A DNA stretch of 64,000 bases from Meghimatium bilineatum (GCA_034231615.1 CM067322.1:63951349-64015348), one strand, 5' to 3'. Positions 22,561 to 34,839 are shown, numbered from the stretch's first letter. Made by a program: numbers and translations. The notes: a model not told the origin generated them from the sequence alone.

Positions 22561-22924
22561 GGGTGGGGGAGGGATACAAGTGGGGGAAACCGAGTAAAAT
22601 GCCGTCAATTCTCTAAGCCTTTTATGTCCTATCTGAATTAGTGCACCAGCAATGACTGTAGATACGGTTTTGGTGGAGGAGAGAATATTTATAACATTAC
22701 AACTATTTTTGATAAATTCTCAATAGTATGGCGGTACCTCTAGCCATGTCCAAGAACACTTGTGCGCTTTGATATGTTTTCTATTCCTCGAAGTAAAACA
22801 TTGTTTCTATATTCACAGAGGGATGGGGTGGGCGGTTGTTGAGGAAACTGACATCAGCATTATTTGAAATATGTTGTTGTTCGTCCACCACAAGTAATGA
22901 TGACCATTTGGTACATCCACTTTT
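22561..22924. other. unassigned non-coding DNA
   Basis: Nothing recognised. G-rich patches at about 22560-22575 and 22825. Confidence 0.5.
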
Positions 22925-23765
22925 GAAAATTCAATTAGAGCTATGTCCTTTATTATGAGTTTGTAGATGGCTAATGAGCCCTATTCGAACTGTAAATGTC
23001 CTTGGACAGTTCGGGCATGGAATGACGAATGTAGACAGATCTTGGTCTATCCCTGACGTTCTAGCTGCTCTCCGCCGTTGAGCTGCTGCATTTCTCCTCT
23101 TTTCCCAAGATGATGCGCGTTTTTGATTTTAGAACGCCACGTAGATCTATTTTCTGCAAGTTCTTCCAATGTATCGTGGTCTATTTCAAAGGCGTTCAGT
23201 GAGTTCTTTAACGAGTCCTTGTAGCGCTTCTTTTGGCTATCTTGAGATAGTGTACCCTTCTCCAGCTCACCATAGAGAAGTATCTTTGGCAGATGATGGT
23301 CTGACATACGCACCAAATGACCTGCCCAATGACTCTGTGTCTGCATCAGGATCGTGTCAATACTGGGGATACTAACTCTATCAAGGACAGTGATATCTGG
23401 AATCTTATCTTGCCATCTGATATTCATAACTTTTCTGAGACACGTTGTGTGAAAATGATTGTTTTTTTTCACATGACGTCTATACACAGTCCATGTTTAA
23501 CTAGCGTAAACCAGCACTGGAAGTACCACTGCTCTGTAAACTTTCAGCTTAGTCTGTAGGTTAATGCCATTTCTACGCCAAACATTTGCGTACAATCCGC
23601 CAAAGTACTGCTTGCCTTGGCGATCCTTGTATACACTTCATCATCAACGTTGGCATTTTGTGATAACGTACTACCTAGATACGTGAATCTATTCACATCT
23701 TTCAGTGCTACACCATTTACCATTATGCAGGGCTTGAGATAGCTTTTGCCAGGTTATTTGTAAAT
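22925..23765 (-). mobile_element. LINE-B copy 3, 3' end
   Basis: The minus strand from 23765 reads VNGVALKDVNRFTYLGSTLS, NANVDDEVYTRIAKASSTLA, then RRHVKKNNHFHTTCLRKVMN, LPKILLYGELEKGT, and finally PCPNCPRTFTVRIGLISHL, a CxxC..H..H finger that is intact in this copy. A stop and frameshift split the YLGSTL part from the rest. It is inverted relative to copy 2 (tail to tail, about 0.6 kb apart). Confidence 0.9.
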
Positions 23766-24514
23766 ATACAGTTGTGTTAGTTACCACTAAAAGCACCCGT
23801 ATGCTATCAGGATCCAAGGAGGTTGACTAATCCAGGAGGATGAGATTCACTTATATATCACAAGTGGTTGAGAGTGGGTGTTAAAAGCACAACATCTGTA
23901 TCATAGGCATGTAGGCAGATGAGTGTTATGACCTCAGCATACACGATTGCATGGTGTGCTCCCTGGATTATATTAACTGTAATAACTATCTTGAATACCT
24001 TATGAAAGACAGTAGGAGCTGGTATCCATTCCTCTCCTTGTTTGATGCCTTCTGATGCGCAATTATGTTTAACCGTATCATCAGGGCGGTCCGTTCACGC
24101 TTTGCCTCTCTTGAACCTACTTCCCTTTGCACAGTTTCCTTTGGGTGGGTCCAATTAGGAGCCATGAGGATTTAAAAATCATTTTTGTTGAACTTTAAAT
24201 TTAATATTGGATCAACCGACTAGGAAGCCAGTTCACTAACAAGTGAGGTACTGCGGTCCTTTCTCTTGCTAATGAAATAAGGATTTAAGTTATCAACGTT
24301 GTGACATGTTGTAGAGTCATGCCTAGACATCAGTCATTCAGTCAGTTCCAGTCAAATTATGCCTGTTGATTTTAATTAATTCATAAATGTTCTTCTGAGC
24401 GTTGTATGCCTAGACATACGGGAATAAATCAACACTTTCATTATCAGTATGAGTTGTAGGTTTGTAATAGAGTTACGGCACAGCCTATGTCTGATACTGA
24501 AAACTGTATAGCTA
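23766..24514. other. unassigned non-coding DNA
   Basis: No gene or repeat recognised. Some of it may be the 5' continuation of LINE-B, but no motif supports this. Confidence 0.45.
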
Positions 24515-25290
24515 GTCTTTCTATCACTCTATATGCTATGGTCTTTGTTTGCATTGCAACGTCAGGGGTAGAATAGGTCTCTGGAGATTGCCTTCTTGTG
24601 TGCTGCTTGTAAACTTGTTCTTCTGGATTATTAGAATTCTGTGGTCCATTTGTGGTCTGTGGAATTTCAGAGAAAACCACTTGATCTGTTGTCTTTTGGT
24701 GTGTTCCAATACTGGTATTGTTTGGTTATCTGTCTGATAATATCGTTTCTAATTCAATCTCTTAAAGACACTCCGAATATTCTTCGTATACATGTCATTT
24801 ATCTGTTCGTTATTGGTTATTGGTATGTTTCACTGCTATTCTAGTGACCGAAAACGTCAGTCTGTGGAATATCGGATCATTCGCAATATAGAAGTCCTAC
24901 AATCCCTCGTAAAGAACATTAATCATTGTTTTGTTTGATTTACCCACTTTTTTAAACCTCTGCTCCTGTTTTTAACTGATCCTTGCAATAGTTTGTTTCA
25001 CTGCACGCTCATTAGTTATTATTTTTGTGCTTGCTAGATGTCTGTGCATTTGGATTATGCCTTTGGTGCTTATGTGTGTCAACATGTGATTATTTTGAAT
25101 CATAATCTGTCAACTATGCATTATTAAACCTTATTGTATAATGTTGTTTCATCATTTACATATCTCGGTTATTGATATTTACTTATTTTACAGTAACCTT
25201 TCTACCTTATTTAGTATTTCCTACAATTCTGCTGTCAATATTTCTTTTCGTTTTGTGCTGACATTGTCTAGATTTGACACTGGTAGTACA
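24515..25290 (-). mobile_element. LINE-D copy 1, 3' end, highly decayed
   Basis: The minus strand gives a YYQCQI.TMSAQNEKK-like block (near 25260), RIFGVSLRD.IRNDIIRQ (near 24770) and HKKAISRDLFYP near 24590. Each matches the corresponding block of LINE-D copy 2 (LCYQCQSWTTTAQDKRKLVT, RILRISLTDRVRNYNIRQRN, HTRFTSR.LFYP). Stops are frequent. Confidence 0.7.
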
Positions 25291-25299
25291 GTGATGGAA

Positions 25300-26676
25300 T
25301 AATAATGGGTTTGTATAATGTAACTTTAGTTTACCTACTCAGTAAAGTTTACCAGCAAGGCATAAGACCACACCTGGAATATGGTTCAGCTGCATGGTGT
25401 TCTGCATCAAACACCACATTACAAGATCTAGATAAAGTGCAAAACCAGGCACTTAGAATAATGTTGGGAGCAATGAAATCAACACCCATAGCAGAGATGC
25501 AGAAAATGGGAAGAATGCAAACACTTGGCGAACGCAGAGACACAAAAGTACTAATTCAGGCAGAAAAGTTTCAGTGTATGCCAAGTCATCCAATGAAGGA
25601 AAGATTCCAAAATCTAGCAATGGGGCGACTGAAAAGGGGCAGCTTTATCCATCAAGCTAAACGACTCCGCAGACAACTTACAGACCTACCTGAAGTTGAC
25701 AGCCCCTTAAGGCCTGTACCAGAACAAACCCCGTGGAGTGAAAGGCATGGAATGCCAATGTACATTCAGACCCATGTGAAAGGAATACTAAGCGAGGACG
25801 AACAGAACAGTGTGCAGTGAAGGACAGTCACCCTCAGTTTCCTGGATGAGGAATATCCACAAGATATATGGGTCAGAGTATACACAGATGGGTCAGCACA
25901 GAATGCCGTGAGGAATGGAGGTGCAGGTGTATATATAGAATATCCACACAAGCATAGAGATACCATCAGAACACCAACAGGAAAATTCTGCAATAATTAT
26001 GATGCAGAAATCCAGGCAATTAGTGTGGCAGCTAAAAAACTGCTGAACTCCAACTCTGACCTACAGCCTGTGGTATTCCTGACAGATGCAAGGTCAGTGC
26101 TTCAAGCTCTCCAGTCTGGAAAACTAACAGACTTGATAAAACTACTTAGCAAATTGTCTTACCAGTATAGGGTAACCATGCAGTGGATACCCTCTCACTG
26201 TGGAATACCAGGAAATGAAAAAGCAGACCAACTGGCTAAGGAAGGTGCTGCCGAAGACCAACCAGATATACCAATGACCTACCATCAGAAAAAACAGATG
26301 ATCAAGTCAATAAGAAAGCCACAAACACCAACACAAGATGACTATCATATTATGAACAGACTAGAACAAGTTATAATTCTACGTCTCAGAACGGGACACA
26401 ACCGACTCAGCAGTCACATGTATACAAAGTTCAAGATTGGCAACACGCCATGTGTACATGTGGACAGGCAGCACAGAGTGCCAAACATATGCTTTCATAG
26501 TGTTCTGAGCATGAAACGCTGAGGCAGACATATTGGCCAGAGGAAACAACACTGGAATCAAAACTCTATGGGACACTGTATGAACTACAAAAGACAGTGA
26601 GTTTTATTAAGGAGACAGAATTACAGATATAGACATGTTTCAAGTGAACGAAAGAAGAAGAAGAAGAAGAAGAAGT
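25300..26676 (+). mobile_element. LINE-A copy 3: linker, RNase H, C-terminus and GAA tail
   Basis: The first frame (25305-25820) covers the RT thumb-to-RNase H linker: RPHLEYGSAAWCSASNTTLQ, KVQNQALRIMLGAMKSTPIA. After a frameshift the second frame (25908-26522) gives RNase H: GGAGVYIEYP, NYDAEIQAISVAA, VVFLTDARSVLQALQSGKL, MQWIPSHCGIPGNEKADQLA. These carry the catalytic Glu, the Asp of TDA and the terminal GNEKAD Asp. The first block, VYTDGSA, lies in the interval between frames at about 25885. The zinc-knuckle region that follows is disrupted. It ends in TTTCAAGTGAACGAAAG and (GAA)n at 26650-26675. This is the best preserved LINE here, but it lacks RT and endonuclease. Confidence 0.93.
26650..26675 (+). 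repeat. (GAA)n tail of LINE-A
   Basis: About eight GAA units directly at the 3' end of LINE-A copy 3. Confidence 0.9.
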
Positions 26677-26859
26677 AACTTTACTGTCTATGTTTATATT
26701 TTGTTCTTAAATATACTTGTCATCTGTCCTATGATCTGGTATGTTTTGTTGCATCTATTTTGTATCTCTTCACTGTTTTTCCCTTCACTCCATAAAATGC
26801 TTCCTAATTAAGTGAGCTCATTTACCTATCTATATATTCGCTAAACAATTTATTGCCTT

Positions 26860-28170
26860 TCATCGTCAAGGGTAGAAGAGTTATCTGGAGGTGAACCTCG
26901 TGTGTGCTGAGTATATTGTGGAATTTGTCGTGTCTTTTATTTCAGTGGTCCGTCGTTTTCGAGGTCGGCCTCTAGGTCTGCATTCACTGTGTAGCATAGC
27001 TTGCTGTGATATGCTGTCTGGTGGTAGTCTGATGATGTGTGCAAACCATTTGATCTGTTAGCTCTTAATATATTCCAAGAATGGGGCGGTGCCGTTTCTT
27101 TGTCTAATGTTATAATTTCTCACTCTATCTGTTAGAGATATTCTTAGGATTCCGCGCAAACATTTCAGCTGTCACAAGTTTACGTTTGTCTTGCGCTGTA
27201 GTTGTCCATGATTGGCATTGGTAGCACAGCGTTAGCATAATAATTGTTTTAAATAGAGTTATTTTGGTGTTTAAAACTACATTTTTGTTTCTGAAGATTT
27301 TTCTCATTTTTCCTACGGCTTTGTATGCTTTACTACATCTATTGTGTATTTCTTTACTGATCTTGACGTCTGTTATATTGCTTCCTAGGTATGTGAATTC
27401 TGTCATTTTTTTGTCTTGGTATTTACCTGTTTAAGATGTGTATTATCGATGGAGAAAGTGATATTTCTTGCTTTCTTTTCTATTGTCATTATTTTGGTCT
27501 TTTAAAAATTAATCTGCATGTTATTTTCAATTTTGACATGTGCGGAGTCTGTTCATATGTTCTTGCAATTTGTCTTCTGATATCGCTATTAGTACTTGGT
27601 CGTCTGCAAAGAGTAGTTCGTTCAATTTATCTTCTTAGTTAGTACTTGTTAGTTTACAGATTTGGTCTATGTTATAAAATGTAGAGGGGATAGGACACAC
27701 CTCTGGCGAACTCCTGATTGGATTTTGAACATGGACACTCCTGTATTTGTTCGTACTTCACATTGGCTATTACTACAAATGTATTATTGATTAAATGTTC
27801 TGGTACTCCTATACTGTTAGTGTTTTCCAAAGTTCTCGTCTGTCTGCTCTGTCGTAGGCCTTTTTTTTTTGGTCGAAGAATGCGATGTTTTTATTGCTTT
27901 ATTGTTTTATGTGTCTCTTTCTCCTAGTTGTCAAAGTGTAAAGACAGCATCCGTGCAGCTTTTGTTCTTACGGAAGCCCATTTGGGTGTTTTTAAGTTGT
28001 GGTTCAATGTATGATCGTAATCGTTGATCAAATATTTTGTTGCAAAAATTTCCTGTGTGGCTTAGTAAAGATATGCCTCTGTATTTTGTGCAATCTCTCT
28101 TACTGCCTTTTTTCTTCCATATGTGAATGATTGTCGCATTTCTCCAGTCTTCTGGTGTTTCCAGCTCGTG
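26860..28170 (-). mobile_element. LINE-D copy 2: RT and C-terminus
   Basis: From 28170 down, the minus strand reads ELETPEDWRNATIIHIWKKG, YRGISLLSHTGN, QMGFRKNKSCTDAVFTL, then SGVRQRCVLSPLHF, ELLFADDQVLIAISEDKLQE with an intact FADD catalytic box (about 27575-27615), then FTYLGSNITDVKISKEIHNR, QCQSWTTTAQDKRKLVTAEM, RILRISLTDRVRNYNIRQRN and RGRPRKRRTTEIKD. All RT motifs appear in the expected order, but in several frames. N-terminal endonuclease is missing. Confidence 0.9.
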
Positions 28171-28229
28171 GCATTGATAATGTTACACATAAACATTCTA
28201 GCTCTTCACTAGAATGGTGGAACACTGAT

Positions 28230-28550
28230 CACCAAACAAAGACTAGTTCACTTATGTCATTTCGATGGTCAGTGACTGGTAGTGTTTTTACTTCTTTGGA
28301 CATATTATCCATCTATAAAGATAATAAACAGTATCGGTGATAAGATATACCCCTGTCTAACTCCTGATGTTACTGAAAACCACTTTGTAAGTCTTGCGCT
28401 TGTTTTAACTGCATTCTAACAGTAATAGTCATTTCATTCCATAATTTTCAATAGTACTCCATAGTAGTTCTTTATTTATTCGATCCAACAACACTATCGT
28501 GATCTATAAAAGCAATAGTCATTCGGTTTTTGTATTATACTGTCTATCTA
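28230..28550 (-). mobile_element. RT fragment, probably a further LINE copy
   Basis: The minus strand gives KWFSVTSGVRQGYILSPILF followed by IIF, the RT block just before the catalytic box. It differs from LINE-D copy 2 at the same motif (SGVRQRCVLSPLHF), so it is a separate copy or family. Confidence 0.75.
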
Positions 28551-28640
28551 TCTATCTATACAATGTGGCCCTTGTTTGTATTTCGGTGTCAGGGGTAGAA
28601 GAGTTCTCTGGAGATGGCCTTCTTGTGTACAGAAAATGAT
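28551..28640 (-). mobile_element. LINE-D 3' terminus, copy 3, with TAGA tail
   Basis: The minus strand reads YTRRPSPENSSTPDTEIQ, matching the 3' end of copies at 24515 and 26860. It is followed by a short (TAGA)n run at about 28541-28558, which fits a LINE tail. Confidence 0.7.
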
Positions 28641-28735
28641 GAGATATTTGACCCAGATGTGTGTATATATGTGTGTGGGTTGTGTCTTTGACAGGACTTC
28701 GTAGTCCTGGGATACTGGCGGGCTGGAATATTACC

Positions 28736-29130
28736 CATCGGGAACTAAACATACATCCCTAAACCCCTACTTACAAATCCATCGGGAACTAAAGGTACAT
28801 TCATAAACCGCTACTTACACATCCATCGGGAACTAAAGGTACATTCATAAACCGCTACTTACAAATCCATCGGGAACTAAAGGTACATCCCTAAACCCCT
28901 ACTTACAAATCCATCGGGAACTAAAGGTACATCCATAAACCCCTACTTACACATCCATCGGGAACTAAAGGTACATTCATAAACCGCTACTTACACATCC
29001 ATCGGGAACTAAAGGTACATTCATAAACCGCTACTTACAAATCCATCGGGAACTAAACATACATCCCTAAACCCCTACGTACACATCCATCGGGAACTAA
29101 AGGTACATTCATAAACCCCTACTTACACAC
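28736..29130. repeat. 44 bp minisatellite next to element F
   Basis: Unit CATCGGGAACTAAAGGTACA then TTCATAAACCGCTACTTACA plus AATC, about nine copies. Variable sites are ATTC/ATCC, CCGC/CCCC and AAATC/ACATC. The last unit grades into element F. Confidence 0.95.
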
Positions 29131-29265
29131 CCATGCCTTTGAGAGCTTGTATGAGTCTGGGTGAGGCCTCAGTTACAAAACAGAGAAGATCCTGTGCTTT
29201 TGTCAGAAAGGCTATGGACTATCAAGAGCTACTTGCTGACAGTTATACTCTGTTCACTCTAAGAA
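29131..29265 (+). mobile_element. Element F, copy 2
   Basis: CCATGCCTTTGAGAGCTTGT, CCTCAGTTACAAAACAGAGA and TTTTGTCAGAAAGGCTATGG are shared with 33297-33425 and 14130-14212. The frame open here is interrupted in the other copies, so the element appears non-coding. Confidence 0.7.
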
Positions 29266-31317
29266 TGAAGTGGGTCAATGATTCAGATTGGTTGTTGGGC
29301 GCAAAACGCATTAATCGATTGTTAAATACCCAATAATATTGATTTTTAAATATTTTTTTAAAATATTCTTGAAATATTGTTTTTAAATGTTTTAAATAAT
29401 ATTCTTTTCACATGTCATAAGCTGTTTAAAAATCACGTTATCGCAAAGTAATTTAGGAGTGTGTTTTGATCCACTACATTCTTAGTGTGAACAGAGTATA
29501 AATGGATTCTTTCATAATCATCATTATCATCACCGTTGTGAGCCTGCAAAAGGCTATTAAACTCTACATTGGCTGCAAAGATCCGCAAAGGACATGGTAT
29601 GATTACTTTAAATGTATTTTATCTGCGTGTATCATATAAATAAACACAAAAAACACACACCCACTTATATACCAAACACCATACACAAATGGATATACAA
29701 ATACAAATGCGCATACATTTTATAAATATATATAGATATACAGCATAAATACACATACTCGTGTACATATACAAAGTATGCACACAAACGTTAACATGGT
29801 ACTGACGTGAACAGTCGACAAACACTTGTAGACATGTAATAAATATAAATGAGTCAAGCCAATAAACGCAATAAACAGTCGATAACTATATAATTTTGTG
29901 CTGTATGCTTATTTACAGAACAGACCTCAGTCAATACACAATGACGGAAGGAAATTGTTATAATCATGATCATTGTTATAGCTATCATAGTAACATCTGC
30001 AATATACGATGACAAAAGTTAAGAAGTATAATGTTTACAGTAACATGAAAAACATCGATAATGATAGTAAAGTTGTATTATATAGTATGTAATGTTATAC
30101 TAGGTTATGTATAGAGTCGTGTGTTCTGTTTTAAAAACACATCACCAAAGAAGACTGTCGTTAATATCACTGGAAATAAATAAAGTGTATCACACCACAG
30201 ACATCTAGATATAGAAAAGGACTTGTACTGCATCATCAAAACAGTCGGCTGTACGCAAAGATTTAGCCTGGAATTACCAAAATATCAACTTCTTTTACAT
30301 AATAGTCATGTGCGCTAATCTCACACGGTGTTACTCATTTCGGCTGATGTGACTGAACATTCATTGCTTTGTGTATGCTGTATGAAGATAGCCAATGAAA
30401 TGCAGTATAAATCAAGATAAATTATGTTTCGTGAGATCAGCACGTGGAGACTATTCTAGGAGAGGCTTTGGTATGAACGGATCTCATACATTTTTTTAGA
30501 TCTAGTAGTGAAAATGGGTTCAAGAACGGATAATTCTAGCAAGATTTCTGGACAACTGAGTGGTTTTTTTTTACACTGTAGGATTGCCTTATAAATATAG
30601 CTCGATGACCGTGGTCTGAAACAATTATCCGTTGACCTTCTATCATAAGGATAAACAGTTGTTAAACAAAATGTACATACGTTCTCCCATATACAAATAT
30701 GTACACATATTCTCCCATACACACATATGTACACACATATGTACACACATTCTCCCATATACACAATATTGTAAAAGCACAGTTACACTATAATACCAGC
30801 GTAACGACTATACCATATCAATGTCTGGTACATAACAATCAATACCAGATAACATATGCAGCGAGACTGTAATCCAAAATGGGAGATTTTAAAACAGACT
30901 AAAGAAATTTTACTAATTACTGGAAACGCACAGGATAAGTAAAAATGTACGTTTCGTCCAAAACACCTTCATTGAGAACACATCACTTATTTATTTTTTA
31001 TCCTATTTAGCTCTACTATGATGTACTCGTCGTGGACTGTGCCGTTCTTTACTCGTCGTATGTTATGTTATTCTTCTATAAAGTTATTTTCATCAAATCG
31101 TCAACATTTTGTGCCATTCTACGTATTTCCAGTGATTATCAACACTTCATTACCCTGTTTCCAAGTTTGACTTGTCGACTCGACTGTCCTCAAGATAGGG
31201 TATAGTAAATGACGTCTACAAGAGACTAGAAACAGTCTTAAAGCAGAAATGTTTGTTTCCTGTTCTGGAGCATTCATCATCATGCGAAATTATCGACATC
31301 TGTTTATACTATTGATT
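29266..31317. other. unassigned AT-rich non-coding DNA
   Basis: Contains ATAC-rich simple sequence at 29640-29780 and a short TCTCCCATATACACA-type tandem at 30675-30770. No gene is recognisable. A hammerhead-like motif lies at 30949-30978 on the minus strand. Confidence 0.5.
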
Positions 31318-31323
31318 GAATCT

Positions 31324-31483
31324 CCGCCGAAGACGGATGTGTCGGGCCATTGCCGCAAATAAAACGGCGACACAACGCATTTCCATTCTCTGGACTACAT
31401 TATGCTGGAAATCTAGTAGGACATGTCCTGCTACAAGAGAATTCAGCAGGAGTTTGAGAATGAACGCTGAAGAAGAAGAAGAA
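31324..31483 (+). mobile_element. S1 SINE-like repeat, copy 2
   Basis: Starts CCGCCGAAGACGGATGTGTC and ends TGAGAATGAACGCTGAAGAA with a (GAA)n tail. A six-base direct repeat GAATCT flanks it (31318-31323 and 31481-31486), though the right copy overlaps the tail, so this duplication is only suggestive. Confidence 0.85.
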
Positions 31484-31971
31484 TCTGTATTTCCAAGCAC
31501 AGAATCCCAATTCTATATAGAAAGCCTGATCATACTCATATTTTATACTTGTTGTGTTTAGAGACTAGTGCTATATATAAGTCATTGATGAGAAGGGAGG
31601 GGAAGATTACCAAACGCAAAACCGTTTTTTTGGGTTTTTTTTCAATTCCTTTTTGAATTCATTGTGATGCACATTGTTATGATCTTTTTTTTGTTTTGGG
31701 AAGACCACTTGGGATGATGATCTTTTATTTGGGGGATTGGTATCGGGGTGGATTAGTAATGTTTATCGAGTTTATTCGTTTATACAGCCGAGTGTTATGT
31801 TCTGTATTGACGAAAGAGAAAGAGATTTTTCAAATCTTGAAAAAGGGTCATAACAAAGGAAATCTTCTATGTTCGATCTCAAAATCCAGCAGATTGACAG
31901 GATGTATTGTGGAAAACTTAATGCCTTGTGTCATGGTTTATAGAAATAGGTGAGATATCTGATTTTTTTTT
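31484..31971. other. unassigned non-coding DNA
   Basis: T-rich runs near 31625-31700. The 85-codon frame at 31696-31953 has no domain. Confidence 0.5.
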
Positions 31972-32145
31972 AACCTGACATATCCTACTTCAGTATCGTT
32001 TCTAGGTCTCACTGACTCTATATGGGACTTGGTAACAAACTCCACCATTAACCTCAGTCGCCTCTTTCGACATGAGTGGAAGGTAAATAGTGATGCTTTT
32101 CTTTTCTCCCCATTTGAGCTCTAGCAACACATGAACGACAAAGGA
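31972..32145 (-). mobile_element. S3 dispersed repeat, copy 1
   Basis: CCTGACATATCCTACTTCAG followed about 80 bp later by CGACATGAGTGGAAGGTAAA aligns with 50701-50870 (CCTGACACATCCGACTTCAT, CGACATGTATGGAACGTAAA). Strand is inferred from the neighbouring S1 sequence in the 50.6 kb copy. Confidence 0.6.
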
Positions 32146-33296
32146 AATGTATGTAATGGATGAGTTTTGTGAGATGCTGATTCGTTTATGAGGATTTCTC
32201 ACCTTACTTAACGACATACTCTACTCGGTTGTTTTCCTCACTCATTATTTGTGATTTCATATCGTAGAAACCATAATTTACAAAAACCCCAATGTACATC
32301 ACTTTTGTTACTGTGTATTCGGGCAGTTCAGAAAGCAATCGCAACCTACTAAAGGCACTCGTACTGCCTAGATAATCTCTACATCCAGAAAATACTGAAC
32401 TTCTTGCTTCATCCTGTATGTGATATTCTACAAATCTGTAGTTGGCAGCCAAACTGTTCAGTACCATGTTATTGATAAATCACAACTGTTTGTTATATAA
32501 CGGGGATACACTAGTGGTCGATAGTGTGAGTTGTTGGATAGAGTTTAGGATATGATTGTTGCACTAGGTACGAGATTTCAAATGCATTCTTTTCGTAATA
32601 GTAAATAACAGATATTCTGGGGACATAGAGAATTAGCAATTTACTTTTGTTCAAGATGTCGCGACTTCAATCCCGGGTCCTTCAACGTTTGGTAAATGAC
32701 TATTTCCTGTTAAATGTTAGTTAATACATCTTTTGATTTTTATATGCCATTATTTTTAATTTCCACATGCCACTTCCATGTGCTGCCTTCTAGCCATGAC
32801 ACAAGTGATGAAGTACACAATGTTCTATGTGAGAATAAGGACAAGGAAATCCATTCTATCTTTAAAAAAACAAGTGTTTGGCATGGACCAGGGTGCAAAG
32901 AATAGGGCATCTGTTTTATTTTAAGGCATGTGGTAGTAGCCGACTACGAAATATTGGTGGTGGGAGAAGGGGGATAGGTTCACAGCTTGTCACCTGTGAT
33001 AAAAAATTATTGTCACATCTTGTCAAAATTTCTTATTTTTGTCCAATTTCAAATAATCCCCGTGGATGGTGAAGAGATGCAGGCTTGCGGAATGTCAACT
33101 TCGTGCTTTTTTGGCAAACTCCTATATTACTGGGAATATTAGATGTGTCATCACTTCCGATAAGCCAACACATTTGACAGATGAATGATGAGTTAATTGA
33201 TCCAAAGGTGCGTACTCTGCTCCTGGCAGAACGTTGTAAACTTGAGAAACTCGACCACTGGAATGCCCCCCCCCCAAATCCAAGACGTCATATGCA
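32146..33296. other. unassigned non-coding DNA
   Basis: No gene or known repeat recognised. Near 32660, CAATCCCGGGTCC is weakly reminiscent of a tRNA-type B box. Confidence 0.45.
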
Positions 33297-33425
33297 TCAA
33301 TAAACCACCTTACATATCCATGCCTTTTAGACATATGAATGCAGGTGTCGTTTGAGTTACAGAACTGAGAATAACCAATGCTTTTCTCAGAATAAGTGTT
33401 AATTGCCACTTCAAGGTAAAGGTAT
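33297..33425 (+). mobile_element. Element F, copy 3, without satellite
   Basis: ATAAACCACCTTACATATCC then ATGCCTTTTAGACATATGAA, GAGTTACAGAACTGAGAATA and CCAATGCTTTTCTCAGAATA. This copy lacks any tandem array and so shows the arrangement before expansion. Confidence 0.65.
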
Positions 33426-33529
33426 GTCCCATGCTGCCGTCGGGGGTGAAGATAACTCTTCATGTACTAAGCCGCAGCAGTTATTAAGTGTGGTGGATAG
33501 TTCCCTTCCTTGCTGTCTTATCCTCCCCT

Positions 33530-33612
33530 AACTCTTGCGTCAGGTACTCATTTACAGCTGAGTCGACTGGAGGATTAGTCGTGTCAAGCGAGAAATCACA
33601 ACCCGGATTTTT
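33530..33612 (-). mobile_element. partial tRNA-type SINE body
   Basis: On the minus strand the segment CAGTCGACTCAGCTGTAAAT then GAGTACC resembles GGGTCGACCTAGCCTTAAAT then GGGTACC in the SINE at 45490-45696. Only this short body portion is present. Confidence 0.5.
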
Positions 33613-34839
33613 TAAAGAGCCACTTGCTAACAGCTAAAGGGATTATTTCATCAATATCATGTGTTACGAGCGACCTAGTCATAGCTAAATGGATTATTCC
33701 ATAATCATCGTCGGTACATTAAAAAATCTACTGAAATTGAAACTGAGAAATAATGACTGTATAATAACAAATATAACTTATCGTGTCTGAAAGGTGCACA
33801 TAAGATAAGAAAAACCACTCGTTCTCAAACTCCTGCAGATTTATCAAGGTGTAACCCTGATAATGTAACACTTTGAGTCAATGTTTACAGCCTGACAGTG
33901 ATATATGTTCTATTAAGAATAACACATCCATATTCAGCATGGCTTCTTCGTCACTTTGACCTCTTCAATATGGCGCATCCAACCATAAGTATCTTCTACA
34001 GTAGTCGGTTACAACAGCTGGGGCCTATTAAGAAATAACAAACCATTCTTCAGAAGAGTTACTTGAAGCAAATCCAAAACGGTTAGAATGTGTTTCATGT
34101 TTTGTTATTTGTGTATATTTATGTACCCTCTGTGGTTGGGAGGGATCCAGAGATGTACTGTGCAGCACTGGGGAGGAGGAAACTGACAGTACTGTATTTT
34201 CCTATGACTGAGGCCCATCATAGAGGCACAGTGACTCAGGACATGATAATCCTTTTGACTTCAACATTTGTTTGCATTCCTGGAGCAATAGAGAAGTTCG
34301 GCATAACCAGTAGTCAATTGATGGTGGGGAATGAACACAGTGAACCCTATCTTGGCTGCAGTGGCTTGGAGCAATGCATAGGTTGAAACCTACCTTCCTG
34401 GCGGTGTGATAGTTGTTCTAGGCTCTGGCCCTGTGTGTGTCGAAAATCCACAGACTTTCCAGAGATATAATGCCACTTTAATAGCATTGGGCCAAAGGGC
34501 ATGATCCCATGTATCACTAGATCAGCAACCAAACAAACAAACCAACCATCATAGGTAGTGGTACTGATTGCTGATTACGATGTGTATCCAGTTAATGTCA
34601 AGCATAGAAAAAAGTAGTTCAGCAAAGATAAAGAGACAAAGTGAGGAAGATTTTCTAAAGAAGGGCTTGGGGAATACGTTGTCAGATCAACGGTATTTCA
34701 TTTAGTAGAAGTTCTCGTACACATTTCCTTAGACTTGGTGGAAGTGAAGCGACCTTGCTTATAAATGGGATCATGGGAAGGGGAAGTGGCTAGGTTTATA
34801 AATAGGATCCTTTGAATAGAAATGAATTTGTATAATAGT
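33613..34839. other. unassigned non-coding DNA
   Basis: A 98-codon frame at 34090-34386 shows no domain or splice signature. Nothing else was recognised. Confidence 0.5.

Noticed and set aside
25305-26522. Domesticated ribonuclease H gene
   Set aside because: Frameshifts and the disrupted zinc-knuckle region, together with the GAA tail and two sibling copies, show a decayed LINE.
34090-34386. 98-codon frame as a gene
   Set aside because: No domain, no splice context and ordinary AT-rich composition.
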